Assembly (NCBI RefSeq): GCF_030518155.1
Contig: NZ_JAULRU010000264.1
Coordinates: 62,001 to 126,000, forward strand
Length of the DNA stretch: 64,000 bases
DNA from: Gilvimarinus gilvus
Lineage (GTDB): Bacteria > Pseudomonadota > Gammaproteobacteria > Pseudomonadales > Cellvibrionaceae
Reading direction: 5' to 3'
The position numbers and the translations under genes are program-made. This document shows positions 45,159 to 55,640 of the stretch, one piece after another; the stretch's first letter is position 1; every line of letters begins with the position of its first letter. The notes under the pieces are model-generated. The model was not told where the DNA came from. It ran no database searches and worked only from the letters and a program-made list of their open reading frames with translations.

Positions 45159-45191
45159 GACGATTAGCCTAGCCGTAAATTTCGCCTGCAG

Positions 45192-47240
45192 TTACTGAAT
45201 CAAGGAAAGTACCTGCTGAGGCCTGGAATTGGCCTGCGCAAGCATAGCGGTCGCCGCCTGCTGAAGAACTTGTGCACGACTTAGATTCGCGGTTTCTGCC
45301 GCGAAGTCAGCATCGGTGATACGGGATCTGGCCGCCGAAGTCTTTTCAGAAACATTGGATAAATTGGAGATAGTAAAATCCAGCCGGTTGTTAACTGCGC
45401 CCAACTGCGCCCTCGTATCGTTAATCGTAGTTAGCGCGTTATCGATTACGCCTATTGCCTTCTGCGCATTGGCAGCGGTATCAATACTAATTGATGTAAT
45501 GGCACTACCAAAACTCCCCTCTGCCATACTGTTACTGTCCAATAAACCAACGAAACTTTCTATCGCTGGATCGACATTGAGACTGATGGGCCCGCCATTT
45601 CGCGACTCAAGTTTCAAGCCACCATTGACGACTTCTCCATCGGCCACATCAATTGCTACCTGATCATAATCCTGCGATTTAACCAGCTGAGCGATGTTAG
45701 TACCATCACCCATGCCCGTGGCAACATTGCCTGCGGCGCCGTCACTGAAGGTAATTGACGCTGCCGCACCGCTCAACACGACCCGGGTACCTAATAACCT
45801 AGCTTGCACCCCCGTTTGGTCGGTAGCCGCATTAAATGCATCTACAATTTCATTTGTACTGGTTACAGCGGTCAAATCTAAGGAGACACCATTCATTTCA
45901 AATGTCGTAGCAAGTGCCGTCACATCCACACCGTCAAAATCCAATGTGGCGGAGACAAAAGCTTGCGCCTGCACACCTGTTTGCTCGGAAACAGCATTGA
46001 TAGCATCGACTTTTCCAATCAAAGAATCGACATTATCATTATCAATATCAACCCCATTGATCGAAAAATCACCTTGCTGCCAGACTTGACTAGGATCATC
46101 TAATCCAACCCCTTGAATCGTTCCACTATCAACTGTCTCAAAGTAACCAAACCAGCTCAATTGCTCCAGCGTGCCAACCGATCCACGGGTTACACTTATC
46201 GGGTCGCCACTGTCCGAGCTTAAAACGAGTTGCATTTCCTGATTCTGACCATCCATAGACGTCCCGGATGCATTGGATGTATCTGCAATATCAAAAGAAG
46301 CGACGTCGATGGCTGATATACGCAACTTGCCGTCGTCAGTCACACCCGCATCAAGAAGTCCTCCGCTTTCTGTACTCAGCTTACTGGCGAGCGCTTGCAG
46401 CGAGTCGGTATCGGTTACCTGAATGGTCGTAACACTATTATCCAGCTTAGTAATTTGCACAGAAAACACGTCCCCATTTTCAAGGACGCCGGTACCGGAG
46501 TCATCAGATACTGCTTCGGTGTAGGAAGAGGCAGATACACCACTAACATTATCGTTAATGTAATTAAGCAAGTCACCATAGGTATCCCCGTCTGCCAGAT
46601 CAAACGATTCAGTACCCCGAACAACTGATTGACCATTAATAAGAATCTGGTTTTCCGTCAGGGCGGCTGCGCCAGTAAATTGGCCAATTTGCGCTTCACG
46701 CCCCATTAAATCGGCACTTAGCGACCCCATCCCTAAGGTTTTTGCGTCCATAGCCTGAACTTCCATAGAAATAGTTTCATTCGCCTGGGACCCAACCTGT
46801 AGATCCACACCCCCCAGACTACCATCGAGCAATTTCTGGCCGTTAAAGGACGTTGTTTCTGCAATACGATCCAACTCTGATATTAGCTGTTGAACTTCTG
46901 CATCCAGAGTTGCCCTATCGGCATCTGAGTAAATACCATTTGCCGACTGAATTGAAAGCTCGCGCATTCGCTGCAAGATATTAGTCGTCTCTTGCAGCGC
47001 GCCCTCTGCTGTCTGAATCATGGAAATCCCGTCGTTCGCATTTCGAACGGCCTGATCTAAACCCCTAATTTGAGAGGTCATGCGATTCGATATTGCCAGA
47101 CCTGCGGCATCGTCTTTCGCCGAGTTAATTCTCTGCCCAGAAGATAACCGTTCGGTTGCACGATCCAATGCTGCACCGGAGTTCATTAATTGGCGCTGGG
47201 AGTTTAGCGCTGCAACATTTGTATTAATTACCAAAGCCAT
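45192..47240 (-). CDS. fliC2: Flagellin FliC, copy 2
   Basis: Filament subunit of 682 residues with the same layout as copy 1: N-terminal [19 protein letters not shown]-terminal QVLSLIQ, and a large central domain. N- and C-terminal domains match copy 1 at most positions, while much of the centre (about 180-420 and 540-590) has diverged; the block [20 protein letters not shown] is unchanged. Codons are more AT-rich than in copy 1. It has its own sigma-28 promoter with a weaker -35 box, so it may be a minor or position-specific flagellin. Confidence 0.96.
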   Translation of the reverse strand: MALVINTNVAALNSQRQLMNSGAALDRATERLSSGQRINSAKDDAAGLAISNRMTSQIRGLDQAVRNANDGISMIQTAEGALQETTNILQRMRELSIQSANGIYSDADRATLDAEVQQLISELDRIAETTSFNGQKLLDGSLGGVDLQVGSQANETISMEVQAMDAKTLGMGSLSADLMGREAQIGQFTGAAALTENQILINGQSVVRGTESFDLADGDTYGDLLNYINDNVSGVSASSYTEAVSDDSGTGVLENGDVFSVQITKLDNSVTTIQVTDTDSLQALASKLSTESGGLLDAGVTDDGKLRISAIDVASFDIADTSNASGTSMDGQNQEMQLVLSSDSGDPISVTRGSVGTLEQLSWFGYFETVDSGTIQGVGLDDPSQVWQQGDFSINGVDIDNDNVDSLIGKVDAINAVSEQTGVQAQAFVSATLDFDGVDVTALATTFEMNGVSLDLTAVTSTNEIVDAFNAATDQTGVQARLLGTRVVLSGAAASITFSDGAAGNVATGMGDGTNIAQLVKSQDYDQVAIDVADGEVVNGGLKLESRNGGPISLNVDPAIESFVGLLDSNSMAEGSFGSAITSISIDTAANAQKAIGVIDNALTTINDTRAQLGAVNNRLDFTISNLSNVSEKTSAARSRITDADFAAETANLSRAQVLQQAATAMLAQANSRPQQVLSLIQ

Positions 47241-47321
47241 TTTGCATATCCCTTATTCAAAATAATAAGTGGTGCGAACAGTCGGCAAGCTACATATTTG
47301 CCCTTCGCTTCAACAAAATAG

Positions 47322-47348
47322 TTATCGGTATAATTAGAGAATTCTTGA
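47322..47348 (-). promoter_or_regulatory. Sigma-28 promoter for flagellin copy 2
   Basis: Minus strand TCAAGAAT, 11 bases, ACCGATAA, 82 bases before the ATG. The -10 box is the same as in copy 1; the -35 box is poorer (five of eight). Confidence 0.65.
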
Positions 47349-47379
47349 GAGGAAAACAATAATTTTTGAAATGTATTAA

Positions 47380-47703
47380 CTACTTTTTATAGGCGCTAAT
47401 AGCCTTCTTAGCTTTTGCATACTCCCCCATATGAAATTTAACATCTGCCATAGTTTTAGCTGCATAGCCTTGCAAATATTGACTGAATTTTTTAGCACCG
47501 CGCACTTTCTCCTCGACCAACAAAGACTCTTCCGGAGTCAATCCTTTGAAGTTAACATCCAAAGACTGAAGCAGCTCTTCTCTGGACAAAACAACTTCAC
47601 GAAATTCGGACCAACGATCAGTCTTAGCAAGTTCAACTATTTTCTCTTCCATCTCTTCAGCCTGATTTAGAAGATCAAATAATGCTTCCAACTCCAAAGC
47701 CAT
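47380..47703 (-). CDS. FliT/FlgN-like chaperone candidate after flgL
   Basis: Helical protein of 107 residues, no signal or membrane segment. The pattern LLNQAEEMEEKIVELAKTDR then W at a fixed place, a charged helix ending REELLQSL, and a C-terminal KAKKAISAYKK resemble FliT (E. coli has QLMLRLATEEQWDEL and a late AY). The start is ATG 47703, five bases after the flgL stop; a TTG three codons earlier overlaps flgL. It is the last gene of the flgF-flgL run. Being beside flgK-flgL, it might be the chaperone for the hook-filament junction proteins, since no flgN is in the window. That role is a guess. Confidence 0.6.
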   Translation of the reverse strand: MALELEALFDLLNQAEEMEEKIVELAKTDRWSEFREVVLSREELLQSLDVNFKGLTPEESLLVEEKVRGAKKFSQYLQGYAAKTMADVKFHMGEYAKAKKAISAYKK

Positions 47704-47708
47704 TAGAA

Positions 47709-49325
47709 TCAACTCAAGAAGTTAAACAAAGAGAGGTTGCTCACCTTAATAAAACTCTGCTGTGACGCCGACAACACAAAGCTTTCAATCTCCAGCCGGG
47801 TCGCGGCTTCAGCATAATCCAAATCTCTAAGGTCAGAAAGCACAGTCTCTGTATAAAGCTTATTGTCTGCATTTAGCTCTTTGGCGCTTTCCAATGTATT
47901 CAAGCGAGCACCGACTTCACCCTGAACAATAGACAAATTGGTAACCGCGTTATCAAGATTGGTTATGGTTTTTGCAACAACATCCTCAAGGTGATCGCGA
48001 CTTTGCTGGGATCCGTCAAACTCTTTCATGGCTTGACTAAAACGTGACAGCGACGTGAGCAAGCCCTGCTTTTGAGTGGAATTTACGGTGAAGCTATCGC
48101 CCGCCTCTCCAACCACCCCGTCGACCGATGTTGTACCGACTCCTGTGGTCGCAAAACCCATAACACTGTCTGTATTTGCATCGCCATAGGCAACCGTAAC
48201 GTTCCAACCTCCTGCAACGCTAAAACCTGTTGCATCTACGTTTATCCCAAGCGATGACAACTTTGCCGCGTTCTGCGACGCTCCGCTATTGGCAACCGTG
48301 TTCGCAGTAGCCGTTAAGGCATTGGCCAAATCAGCCGCATTGGTTACATTTTGATCCAAAACAAGTGTTTCCGTGCGACCACCTACCGTAATGTTCACCT
48401 CAGAGGCAGCGGCGGAAAAGTCCACGGGCGCGCCAAATGTGAATGGCAAGGTTGCAGGTGTACTTGCCTGTCCTGGATAGGCCGCACCGAAAATATTGAA
48501 CTTAGCCCCCGCCACCTCAATTTCACCACCATCGACATAACGTTCATTGGCAAGAAGGACCTTGCCAGATGTACGTTCAAGCACAGTAAAATTTGACGCT
48601 GGCGGGTTGGTGTCTGAGGGGTTATTAAACCTTATGACCAAGTCATCAGGGTACAGCTCGTCAAACAACTCCTGATCTACTACTTCACCCACGCTGATAC
48701 GTGCGGGAGGATTGGCCTCGTTACTTGCACTAGCCTCGGTATAAAACGTGTTGTGACTGCTTTCAACATCAACAAATATACGCTTACCCGAATCGCTCAC
48801 CGGAACAGTGACACTATCGGATGCATTCAGACGAAGTTGACCTTCATCTCCATGATAGCTGTAGTTTCCACCACCATCAGCTTCAAAAGGTTTTGTCGCA
48901 CCTTGGTAACCTGCAAAAATATACTGGCCTGATGCGTTGCGAGTATTTTGTAAATTCAATAACTCATCGATACGGCTATCGGCTTCGGCAATAATTGCTT
49001 TGTAGTCGTCAGTGGTGAGCACCGCAGTATTACCAGCACTTACCGCTAACTCTTGCATTCTCTGAACAAGGTTGGTGATACTTTTAAGCGCCACCTCTTC
49101 AAGGTTGAGATTATTCTCAGCAATATCAATATTCTTGCTAAATTGCTCGGTGCGAGCGACCTCTTGCGTCAGCTGCAATATTTGGGTGGCAGCCACGGGA
49201 TCATCGGCCGGTGACAGTACCCGCTTACCCGTTGCGATTTGCTCCTGAGTTTTTGTTACCGCACTCTGGGCATTCGCCATGCCGATATTAGCAATATTGA
49301 AAATTTGAGATGTCGATACACGCAT
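47709..49325 (-). CDS. flgL: Hook-filament junction protein FlgL
   Basis: Axial protein joining hook and filament, 538 residues against 317 in E. coli. N-terminal MRVSTSQIFNIANIGMANAQ and EQIATGKRVLSPADDPVAA, and C-terminal coiled-coil (EVGARLNTLESAKELNADNK) are the conserved flagellin-like ends. About 200 extra residues sit in the middle, containing a flagellin-IN-like part (VNITVGGRTETLVLDQNV). It follows flgK by 29 bases. Confidence 0.95.
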   Translation of the reverse strand: MRVSTSQIFNIANIGMANAQSAVTKTQEQIATGKRVLSPADDPVAATQILQLTQEVARTEQFSKNIDIAENNLNLEEVALKSITNLVQRMQELAVSAGNTAVLTTDDYKAIIAEADSRIDELLNLQNTRNASGQYIFAGYQGATKPFEADGGGNYSYHGDEGQLRLNASDSVTVPVSDSGKRIFVDVESSHNTFYTEASASNEANPPARISVGEVVDQELFDELYPDDLVIRFNNPSDTNPPASNFTVLERTSGKVLLANERYVDGGEIEVAGAKFNIFGAAYPGQASTPATLPFTFGAPVDFSAAASEVNITVGGRTETLVLDQNVTNAADLANALTATANTVANSGASQNAAKLSSLGINVDATGFSVAGGWNVTVAYGDANTDSVMGFATTGVGTTSVDGVVGEAGDSFTVNSTQKQGLLTSLSRFSQAMKEFDGSQQSRDHLEDVVAKTITNLDNAVTNLSIVQGEVGARLNTLESAKELNADNKLYTETVLSDLRDLDYAEAATRLEIESFVLSASQQSFIKVSNLSLFNFLS

Positions 49326-49354
49326 GGTGTTTACCTTGTAATTACCTCACTGCA

Positions 49355-52096
49355 TTACACTGAGTTTAGCAGCGTATCAAAAATGTCTCTAGCGACTGAA
49401 ATAACCCGGGCGTTGGCGTTATAGACCTGTTCAAACTTAATCAAGTTTGCCGCCTCTTCGTCCAGGTTAACACCCGATATACTGTCACGTAAGGTTTGCG
49501 ATTGTTGCAGCAAATCCTGCCCTGCACTGGTATTGATGCGCGACAAGCTGCTTTTGGTCCCTACAGCTTCGACTAAGCGACCATACGCTTCAGAGAAGCT
49601 TAACGTCTCCCCTTCTACAGTTCCAAACGTTTCAAGATCTGCAAATCGTAATGCGTTGCGATTGTCATTGGTAGCATCTGTATTGAAATCTATAGTAAAG
49701 GTATCACCCGCTTCGGGCTGCCCCTGCAGCTTTACCTGAAAACCGAGATAAGCCGATTGCGCGAAATTCGTAGCACTGCTATCACCCAATATTTGACTGT
49801 CTGTAGGCCCGGTGGCCAAGCTAACACCATCTGCCATTGTGATGTCGATCCGTCCACCTACTGTTACTGCGCTTTGATTACCGACACCCGCGCCACTGAG
49901 TATGACGCTAGGGTTTCCCGTTGAATCATTAACCGCCAATGAATCGGCCGCCGACGCCCCCTCCAGTCGGATGTCGAGATTCACGCCTGTATCGGCGACC
50001 AGTCGGATTTCTGCTCGGCCGGTGTTCGCATTAGCGCCACTAACCGCCGTAATTCCCTGTGCGGCCAAGGCATCATTGCTGTTAATTTGCTCGGCAATAA
50101 AGTCGTAAAACTCTATCGTGCCGTTGGCAGGTTCCGGTACGGAGCTTGCGATGCCCGAACCGTTATAAGGAATGATTGCCTGTCCATTCACGGTTAACTG
50201 GAGTGGCGCCGTAAAGCTATCGACATTAAAGTCTGTCAATGTCGCAGTAGTAAAGGCGTTAGCCGACACACCCGGTACAGCGCTAATCATCGCCGCAGTC
50301 TGTGCGGCGGATCCGTTTGGTGCAGTCACCAACGCTTGCGAACTCGACGCACCCGTCTCCGGATCTACTGTAGTGAAGGTATACTGCTCGACTGGGTAGC
50401 CATTAGCTGCCGCCGGGTCATTCACCAGCAATGCACTGGCAAGGGCACCGGCCGGCAACCCAGTGCGAGCACCATCACCGTTGACTAAGGTCGCACCGGA
50501 GTCCTCACTAAACACAGAGTTTTCCATGCCAGGAATAAACTCCAAATGCTGCATGGGTGGGTCAAGCGGTACGGGATTAGCCGGATCAGAATTATCCAGT
50601 ACTTCATAGGTAGTCGACGAAGTAAAGCGAATAACTAAAGGTGGGGACAGTTCGCCTGGATTTGAAAAAATGGGCAAACGATCGCCAACTGCATCAAACA
50701 CTTGCAGAACTTCGCCGGCGCTAATCTCGCCCGTGCCGGAGTTACCTATATCTGAGCCCGTGCGAACAGGAGATGCTAGCGCCAAATCTTCGGGGCGAGT
50801 TAATAAAGCCTCAATATCTCTTGCCGCGTTAGCCGTAGGCTTAATCGTAAAAGTATCGCCGCCCTGAAAGGTGCCTGCTTCAAAAGTGAGTACCAAACCA
50901 TCAAAGGTGATTTCAGACGGCATAGATCCTGGCAGAATGCCTTGGGTAACAACCGTGTCGTCCTCCAAACGAGTAACAACATAATTATTTGAACCCGCTG
51001 GGATCTTCAAAGAATAGTCACTGGTGGTTAACTGGCTGACATCGTCAAACGTCAACGATAACACTCGATTAGATGGGGGCGGATTGTCTCCGTGCTCTAT
51101 TCTACCCCGAGCGAGACTAGGCTGATTAATATCGCCAAAAATGTCCTGTCCGTAGTCGCCATCTAAGTCGAGACCTTGTTGTTGCAGCCGATTAAACTCA
51201 TCAGCCAGGACAATAGCGACCCTCCCCAGTTCATTCATTGACGGATGCAGTACATCATCCCGGAAACTAAGCAGGCCACCGAGCTTTCCGCCGGTTATTT
51301 GCTCGGTCACATTGGCTTGCTGAACACTATTGGCAAGACGAATTTGACCAAACCTATCAACATCGAAAGAGGAGACAGTAGACCCCACCACCAGAGGTTG
51401 GCCGCTGCCGATAAACACGTTCACTTCACCACCGGTCACCGGAACGACCTGTACCGACACCAACTCCGACAATTGCCGCAATGCTTCATCGCGCTTATCA
51501 AGCAAATCATTGGGCTCACCATTCGCGCCGCCCGAAAGTTCACTGATTTTACGGTTCATCTGCGCCACAGATTCTGCAATCGTGGTAATTTGTTGGGTAA
51601 CCGTATCTAGCTCAGAATTGATCGCTGTTTCTATACCCGCCAAACGATCGTGCAAATTATTAAAACGAACACTAAGACTTTCAGCTTCATCCAGAAAAAG
51701 TTGCCGAGCCGGAGTTGAAGACGGATCATCAGCGGCATTTTGAATGGACGCAAAAAAATTCTGTAAGCCGCTGGCTAAACCAGTATTCACATCAGCGAAC
51801 AGTCTATCAATTTTACCAATGTTAACATCATAAGTTTGTAACTGATTGTAAGCGGCGGTATCCAGACGCAGCTGGCCGGTGACAAATTGATCAACAATAC
51901 GTTCAATGGAAGTCGTTGTAACGCCACTGCCGATAAACCCCGCCTGACCGATCCTTTGCTCTGGCCGGGTACCATATTCAACTTGCTGACGGCTATATCC
52001 ATCGGTATTCGCATTCGAGATATTGTGACCAGCAGTGCGCAATGCATTTTGGCTAGCTTGCAAACCAGAAATTGCATTGGATAAGATGCCAGACAT
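49355..52096 (-). CDS. flgK: Hook-filament junction protein FlgK, enlarged
   Basis: Hook-associated protein 1, 913 residues against 547 in E. coli. The N-terminal rod/hook motif SGLQASQNALRTAGHNISNA-like segment (residues 10-29), the flagellin-like D1 region, and the C-terminal GVNLDEEAANLIKFEQVYNA are intact, so the gene is not broken. The extra material is in the exposed middle (about 330-780) and includes a segment at about 565-645 related to part of FlgE. It overlaps the flgJ stop by one base (TAATG). Confidence 0.95.
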   Translation of the reverse strand: MSGILSNAISGLQASQNALRTAGHNISNANTDGYSRQQVEYGTRPEQRIGQAGFIGSGVTTTSIERIVDQFVTGQLRLDTAAYNQLQTYDVNIGKIDRLFADVNTGLASGLQNFFASIQNAADDPSSTPARQLFLDEAESLSVRFNNLHDRLAGIETAINSELDTVTQQITTIAESVAQMNRKISELSGGANGEPNDLLDKRDEALRQLSELVSVQVVPVTGGEVNVFIGSGQPLVVGSTVSSFDVDRFGQIRLANSVQQANVTEQITGGKLGGLLSFRDDVLHPSMNELGRVAIVLADEFNRLQQQGLDLDGDYGQDIFGDINQPSLARGRIEHGDNPPPSNRVLSLTFDDVSQLTTSDYSLKIPAGSNNYVVTRLEDDTVVTQGILPGSMPSEITFDGLVLTFEAGTFQGGDTFTIKPTANAARDIEALLTRPEDLALASPVRTGSDIGNSGTGEISAGEVLQVFDAVGDRLPIFSNPGELSPPLVIRFTSSTTYEVLDNSDPANPVPLDPPMQHLEFIPGMENSVFSEDSGATLVNGDGARTGLPAGALASALLVNDPAAANGYPVEQYTFTTVDPETGASSSQALVTAPNGSAAQTAAMISAVPGVSANAFTTATLTDFNVDSFTAPLQLTVNGQAIIPYNGSGIASSVPEPANGTIEFYDFIAEQINSNDALAAQGITAVSGANANTGRAEIRLVADTGVNLDIRLEGASAADSLAVNDSTGNPSVILSGAGVGNQSAVTVGGRIDITMADGVSLATGPTDSQILGDSSATNFAQSAYLGFQVKLQGQPEAGDTFTIDFNTDATNDNRNALRFADLETFGTVEGETLSFSEAYGRLVEAVGTKSSLSRINTSAGQDLLQQSQTLRDSISGVNLDEEAANLIKFEQVYNANARVISVARDIFDTLLNSV

Positions 52097-53031
52097 TAGC
52101 TATTACCTCCGGCGAATACGGAGCCAAGATTATTGCGATCGATAATCGACAGAATTTTTTCGGCATACACGGGGTCTGTCGCATATCCAGCCTGCTGCAG
52201 ACCACGCACAAAGCCCTCCACATCTTTTCCTGCCTTTATTGCGTCAGCATAGCGTGGATTCTTTAACAGTTCGACATAGTCAGAAAAACTTTCAAACAGC
52301 GAACGGTACTGCTTAAACTCTGCATTGACTGGCTCTTTAACACCATCAATGAACTCAGAGGTGGCAACCTCTATTGAGTCTCCTTGCCAACCACCGGTTG
52401 TCTTAATATTGAACAGATTATTTGAGCTAACACCGTTCGGATCTTTTAAGACATATTGCCCCCAGCCTGTTTCTAATGCGGCTTGTGCCACCAATGCCGT
52501 CGGGTTGACGCCAAGCTTACTGGCTGCCCACTGAGCATAAGGCTTTATTTGATCAATAAACTGGCTCACTTTCTCAGCAGAACCTTCTTCATCGCTATTG
52601 GTCGATTGTACACTTGCCGTATCCGCTTTTTGTATGGGCAGCTCTATGCTCTTTTTCTGTTCGGTACTTTCCGCGCTTGGGCTGTCGAAGTGGTCGCCAT
52701 AGCTTTGCAGCATTTGTTGATACATAGCATCAGCCAAACCGAGACCTCGCCCTTTGGTTAGTTCTAACGAGAGCTGTTGATCCAACATTTGCTGATAGAA
52801 ATCGGACTCAGAAGACTTCATATAATTGCCCTCTGAAAAGACGTCACTTGCTGCGCGCATACTTTTCATCATTTGTTGCACAAACAGTGATTCAAACTGT
52901 CGAGCCATTTCTCGCAAAGCGGCGGGGTTATCTTTACGCCCCATACTTCTAACAGATTCCAAACCTCTACTGTCTAGAAAGGTATCCTGTACCATGGCGC
53001 CGGCTTCTGTGCTGCCCAAAGTGTTCATCAA
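52096..53031 (-). CDS. flgJ: Flagellar rod assembly protein and peptidoglycan hydrolase FlgJ
   Basis: Rod cap with a muramidase/glucosaminidase domain, 311 residues. The N-terminal rod-binding domain has [22 protein letters not shown] (in two parts) and the C-terminal hydrolase domain (about 155-305) shows [16 protein letters not shown], where the Glu of LETGWG is catalytic, and the substrate loop [11 protein letters not shown]. It cuts the cell wall to let the rod through. Overlaps flgI by 4 bases. Confidence 0.95.
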   Translation of the reverse strand: MMNTLGSTEAGAMVQDTFLDSRGLESVRSMGRKDNPAALREMARQFESLFVQQMMKSMRAASDVFSEGNYMKSSESDFYQQMLDQQLSLELTKGRGLGLADAMYQQMLQSYGDHFDSPSAESTEQKKSIELPIQKADTASVQSTNSDEEGSAEKVSQFIDQIKPYAQWAASKLGVNPTALVAQAALETGWGQYVLKDPNGVSSNNLFNIKTTGGWQGDSIEVATSEFIDGVKEPVNAEFKQYRSLFESFSDYVELLKNPRYADAIKAGKDVEGFVRGLQQAGYATDPVYAEKILSIIDRNNLGSVFAGGNS

Positions 53032-54131
53032 ATCACCATTAAATCTGCCTTGAGTGCGCCCGACTGCTTTAACGCCTCAAGGATGGCCATCAGGTCGGCC
53101 GGTGAAGCCCCAACATCATTAATACTTCTGACAATGTCTTCTAAGGTTGCTCCCGGCGAAAATTTGAACATCGGGTTCAACTCCTCCTCAATATCCACTT
53201 CAGAATTTGGCGTAACAACCGTTTCGCCCCTACCAAATGGATTGGGCTGGCTAACGTCGTAATCTTCGGATATTGAAACGGTTAAGCTGCCGTGGGTGAT
53301 CGCAACAGGGGAAACACGAACGTGCTCGCCAACGACTATGGTTCCGGTACGTGAATTAATCACTACACGGGCGGGTTCATCTCCGGGCTGCACTTCAATA
53401 TTCTCCAAAAGTGCCAAAAAGTCGACCCGATGCGCAGGGTTAACCGGTGCTGTCACGCGAACGGAAACAGCATCCATTGGCATCGCCACCTCAGGCCCAA
53501 GCATGTCATTAATTGCTTTGGCAACACGGTTAGAGGTCGTGAAATCCGGGTGGTGAAGGTTGAATACTATAGGCTGGCCATTCGCGAAATTGTTGGGAAC
53601 CACTCGTTCGACAAACGCACCGCCCGGAATGCGACCTACACTGGGTATATTCACTGTGATACTGGACCCATCGCTACCCTGCGCGCCAAACCCGCCTACG
53701 ACCAGGCTACCTTGCGCTACTGCATACGTGTTGCCGTCAATACCCTTGAGTTCAGACATCAACAAACTGCCACCGCGTAAACTTTTGGCATTGCTGACAG
53801 AGTTGACGGTAACATCAAGCTTTTGCCCAGGCTTTGCAAATGCCGGAAGCTCTGCCTGAATCATAACTGCGGCGACGTTTTTCATTTGCATACGCGTACC
53901 CTCTGGCAGCGTAATACCAAACTGTTTGAGCATGTTGTTGAAGGACTGGGTTGTGAAAGGGCTCTGCGTGGTTTGGTCACCTGTACCATCTAAACCTACC
54001 ACCAAGCCATAGCCGATCAATTGGTTGGGACGAACACCTGCAACCTCGGCAATATCCTTAATGCGCTCTGCAAAAACACCGGGTGCTAGCAGTACAAACA
54101 CGATCACTGCAATGATTTTTTTCACAGTCAT
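53028..54131 (-). CDS. flgI: Flagellar P-ring protein FlgI
   Basis: Periplasmic ring around the rod, 367 residues. A Sec signal peptide (about 1-21, hydrophobic core [16 protein letters not shown]) precedes [20 protein letters not shown], the family's N-terminal signature; [13 protein letters not shown] and [20 protein letters not shown] follow. Its partner chaperone FlgA is encoded at 63123. Three bases separate it from flgH. Confidence 0.97.
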   Translation of the reverse strand: MTVKKIIAVIVFVLLAPGVFAERIKDIAEVAGVRPNQLIGYGLVVGLDGTGDQTTQSPFTTQSFNNMLKQFGITLPEGTRMQMKNVAAVMIQAELPAFAKPGQKLDVTVNSVSNAKSLRGGSLLMSELKGIDGNTYAVAQGSLVVGGFGAQGSDGSSITVNIPSVGRIPGGAFVERVVPNNFANGQPIVFNLHHPDFTTSNRVAKAINDMLGPEVAMPMDAVSVRVTAPVNPAHRVDFLALLENIEVQPGDEPARVVINSRTGTIVVGEHVRVSPVAITHGSLTVSISEDYDVSQPNPFGRGETVVTPNSEVDIEEELNPMFKFSPGATLEDIVRSINDVGASPADLMAILEALKQSGALKADLMVI

Positions 54132-54134
54132 CTC

Positions 54135-54815
54135 CTAGAAAGGCCAATAGGCGCTATTGAAAAACTTTGATAACCAACCCATATTCTGCGAGCTGGCAAG
54201 CTCGCCGGTTCCACTGTATGAGATTTGTGCGTTGGCAAGACGCGTAGAAGGAACAGTGTTCTGCGGGCTGATATCCTCTGACCTCAGTATTCCGCTAACA
54301 CGTATAAACTCATCACCGCGGTTGAGTGTCATCCATTTTTCGCCCCGTACAACCAGGTTACCGTTAGGCATAACATCAGCGACGGTCACCGCTATGCTAC
54401 CTGTTAGACTGTTACTTTGATCTGCCCCGCTGTCACCTGCAAAATCACGATCCTGGCTAACACTGGTATCAAACGGAGAGCCATCTAACGTTGGCGACAT
54501 GCCAAATATGGTCCCCGCAGGCAAGCTTGTGGAACTTTCTTTTGTTACATTCACACCCGCGCTTTTGCTCGACACCGTTCGCTCGCTTAGAACGATGGTA
54601 ATAATGTCACCCACATTTCTTGCCTTGGCATCGGTAAACAGGGTCATCCCCTGCTTCGACTGAAACAGTGAACCACTGGTATTGATAGGCTCCTTAGCCC
54701 GGGATGTTGACACCGGTGCGTAGTAGGGGTCACCTGGTTGCGGGCGAGGACCAGTTGCGCACCCAACCAAGAACATCAAGAAAAAGATTACACCAATAGT
54801 TGTTAACCGTTTCAT
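54135..54815 (-). CDS. flgH: Flagellar L-ring lipoprotein FlgH
   Basis: Outer-membrane ring protein, 226 residues from ATG 54815. The lipoprotein signal ends in the lipobox LVGC, so the mature protein is lipidated at that cysteine. Family segments LFTDAKARNVGDIITIVL and VRGEKWMTLNRGDEFIRVSG are present. A GTG three codons upstream is possible, but GAG at a proper distance favours the ATG. It lies 12 bases after the flgG stop. Confidence 0.95.
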   Translation of the reverse strand: MKRLTTIGVIFFLMFLVGCATGPRPQPGDPYYAPVSTSRAKEPINTSGSLFQSKQGMTLFTDAKARNVGDIITIVLSERTVSSKSAGVNVTKESSTSLPAGTIFGMSPTLDGSPFDTSVSQDRDFAGDSGADQSNSLTGSIAVTVADVMPNGNLVVRGEKWMTLNRGDEFIRVSGILRSEDISPQNTVPSTRLANAQISYSGTGELASSQNMGWLSKFFNSAYWPF

Positions 54816-54827
54816 GTTAGCCACTCG

Positions 54828-55613
54828 CTATAAAGTCTGCGTAATGTACTGCAGCATTTGGTCAGCGGTTGATACCACCTTCGAATTAAGCTCGTAGGCG
54901 CGCTGAGTGGTGATCATATCGACCATCTCCTCAACAATTTCTACGTTAGAGTTTTCTAACATTCCCTGTTGCACACTGCCTAAACCGTTTTGCGCTGGCG
55001 CACCAATAAGTGGATTGCCGCTGGCAACAGACTCCACGAAAAGATTGCCGCCGATTGCCTGCAGACCGGCAGGATTGACGAAATCAGCCAACTGAATATC
55101 ACCTAACTGCTGTGGTTCTACCTCACCTTCAATAAACGCATTGACAACACCGTCGGTACTTATGGTGACCTTACTGGTACTCTCAGGGACGTTGATTGCA
55201 GGCTCAATTAAAAAGCCATCTGCGTTCGTCAACTCACCTTCACCATTAATTTGTAGCTGTCCGTTACGGGTATATGCCAAGGTTCCGTCCGGGCGCAAAA
55301 CCTGTAGAAAACCGCGGCCGTTAATCGCGATGTCCAGTGCCTGATCGGTCACTTTTAAGCTCCCTTCGGTAAACTGTTTTGTCGTGCCCACCACCCGCAC
55401 CCCGGTACCTAGTTGGAGGCCCGACGGTAGCTCGTTGTCCTGAGTGGTTTGGGCGCCCGGCTGGCGCTGAGTTTGATACAACAAATCCTCAAAAGTCACC
55501 GAATCCCGCTTAAATCCGACCGTCCCCACATTAGCCAAATTATTTGAAATAGTGGTCAGTTGCTTATCCTGAGCCGTCAGGCCTGTCTTACTGACATAGA
55601 GTGCTGCGTGCAT
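54828..55613 (-). CDS. flgG: Distal rod protein FlgG
   Basis: Rod protein, 261 residues as usual. N-terminal LTTISNNLANVGTVGFKRD and LYQTQRQPGAQT (the FlgG-specific segment that sets rod straightness) and C-terminal VEMVDMITTQRAYELNSKVV are clear. It lies 27 bases after flgF with a good ribosome site (AGGAGG). Confidence 0.97.
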   Translation of the reverse strand: MHAALYVSKTGLTAQDKQLTTISNNLANVGTVGFKRDSVTFEDLLYQTQRQPGAQTTQDNELPSGLQLGTGVRVVGTTKQFTEGSLKVTDQALDIAINGRGFLQVLRPDGTLAYTRNGQLQINGEGELTNADGFLIEPAINVPESTSKVTISTDGVVNAFIEGEVEPQQLGDIQLADFVNPAGLQAIGGNLFVESVASGNPLIGAPAQNGLGSVQQGMLENSNVEIVEEMVDMITTQRAYELNSKVVSTADQMLQYITQTL

Positions 55614-55640
55614 GTTCGTTTCCTCCTAAAGCCGGAAGGC

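Larger units (their letters stand above)
44863..45191 (-). other. 329-bp region between the two flagellin genes
   Basis: Contains the terminator of copy 2 (45135-45158), a very AT-rich stretch (about 45000-45120) that could act as an upstream element, the sigma-28 promoter of copy 1 (44960-44986) and about 100 bases of leader. No open reading frame with support. Confidence 0.6.
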
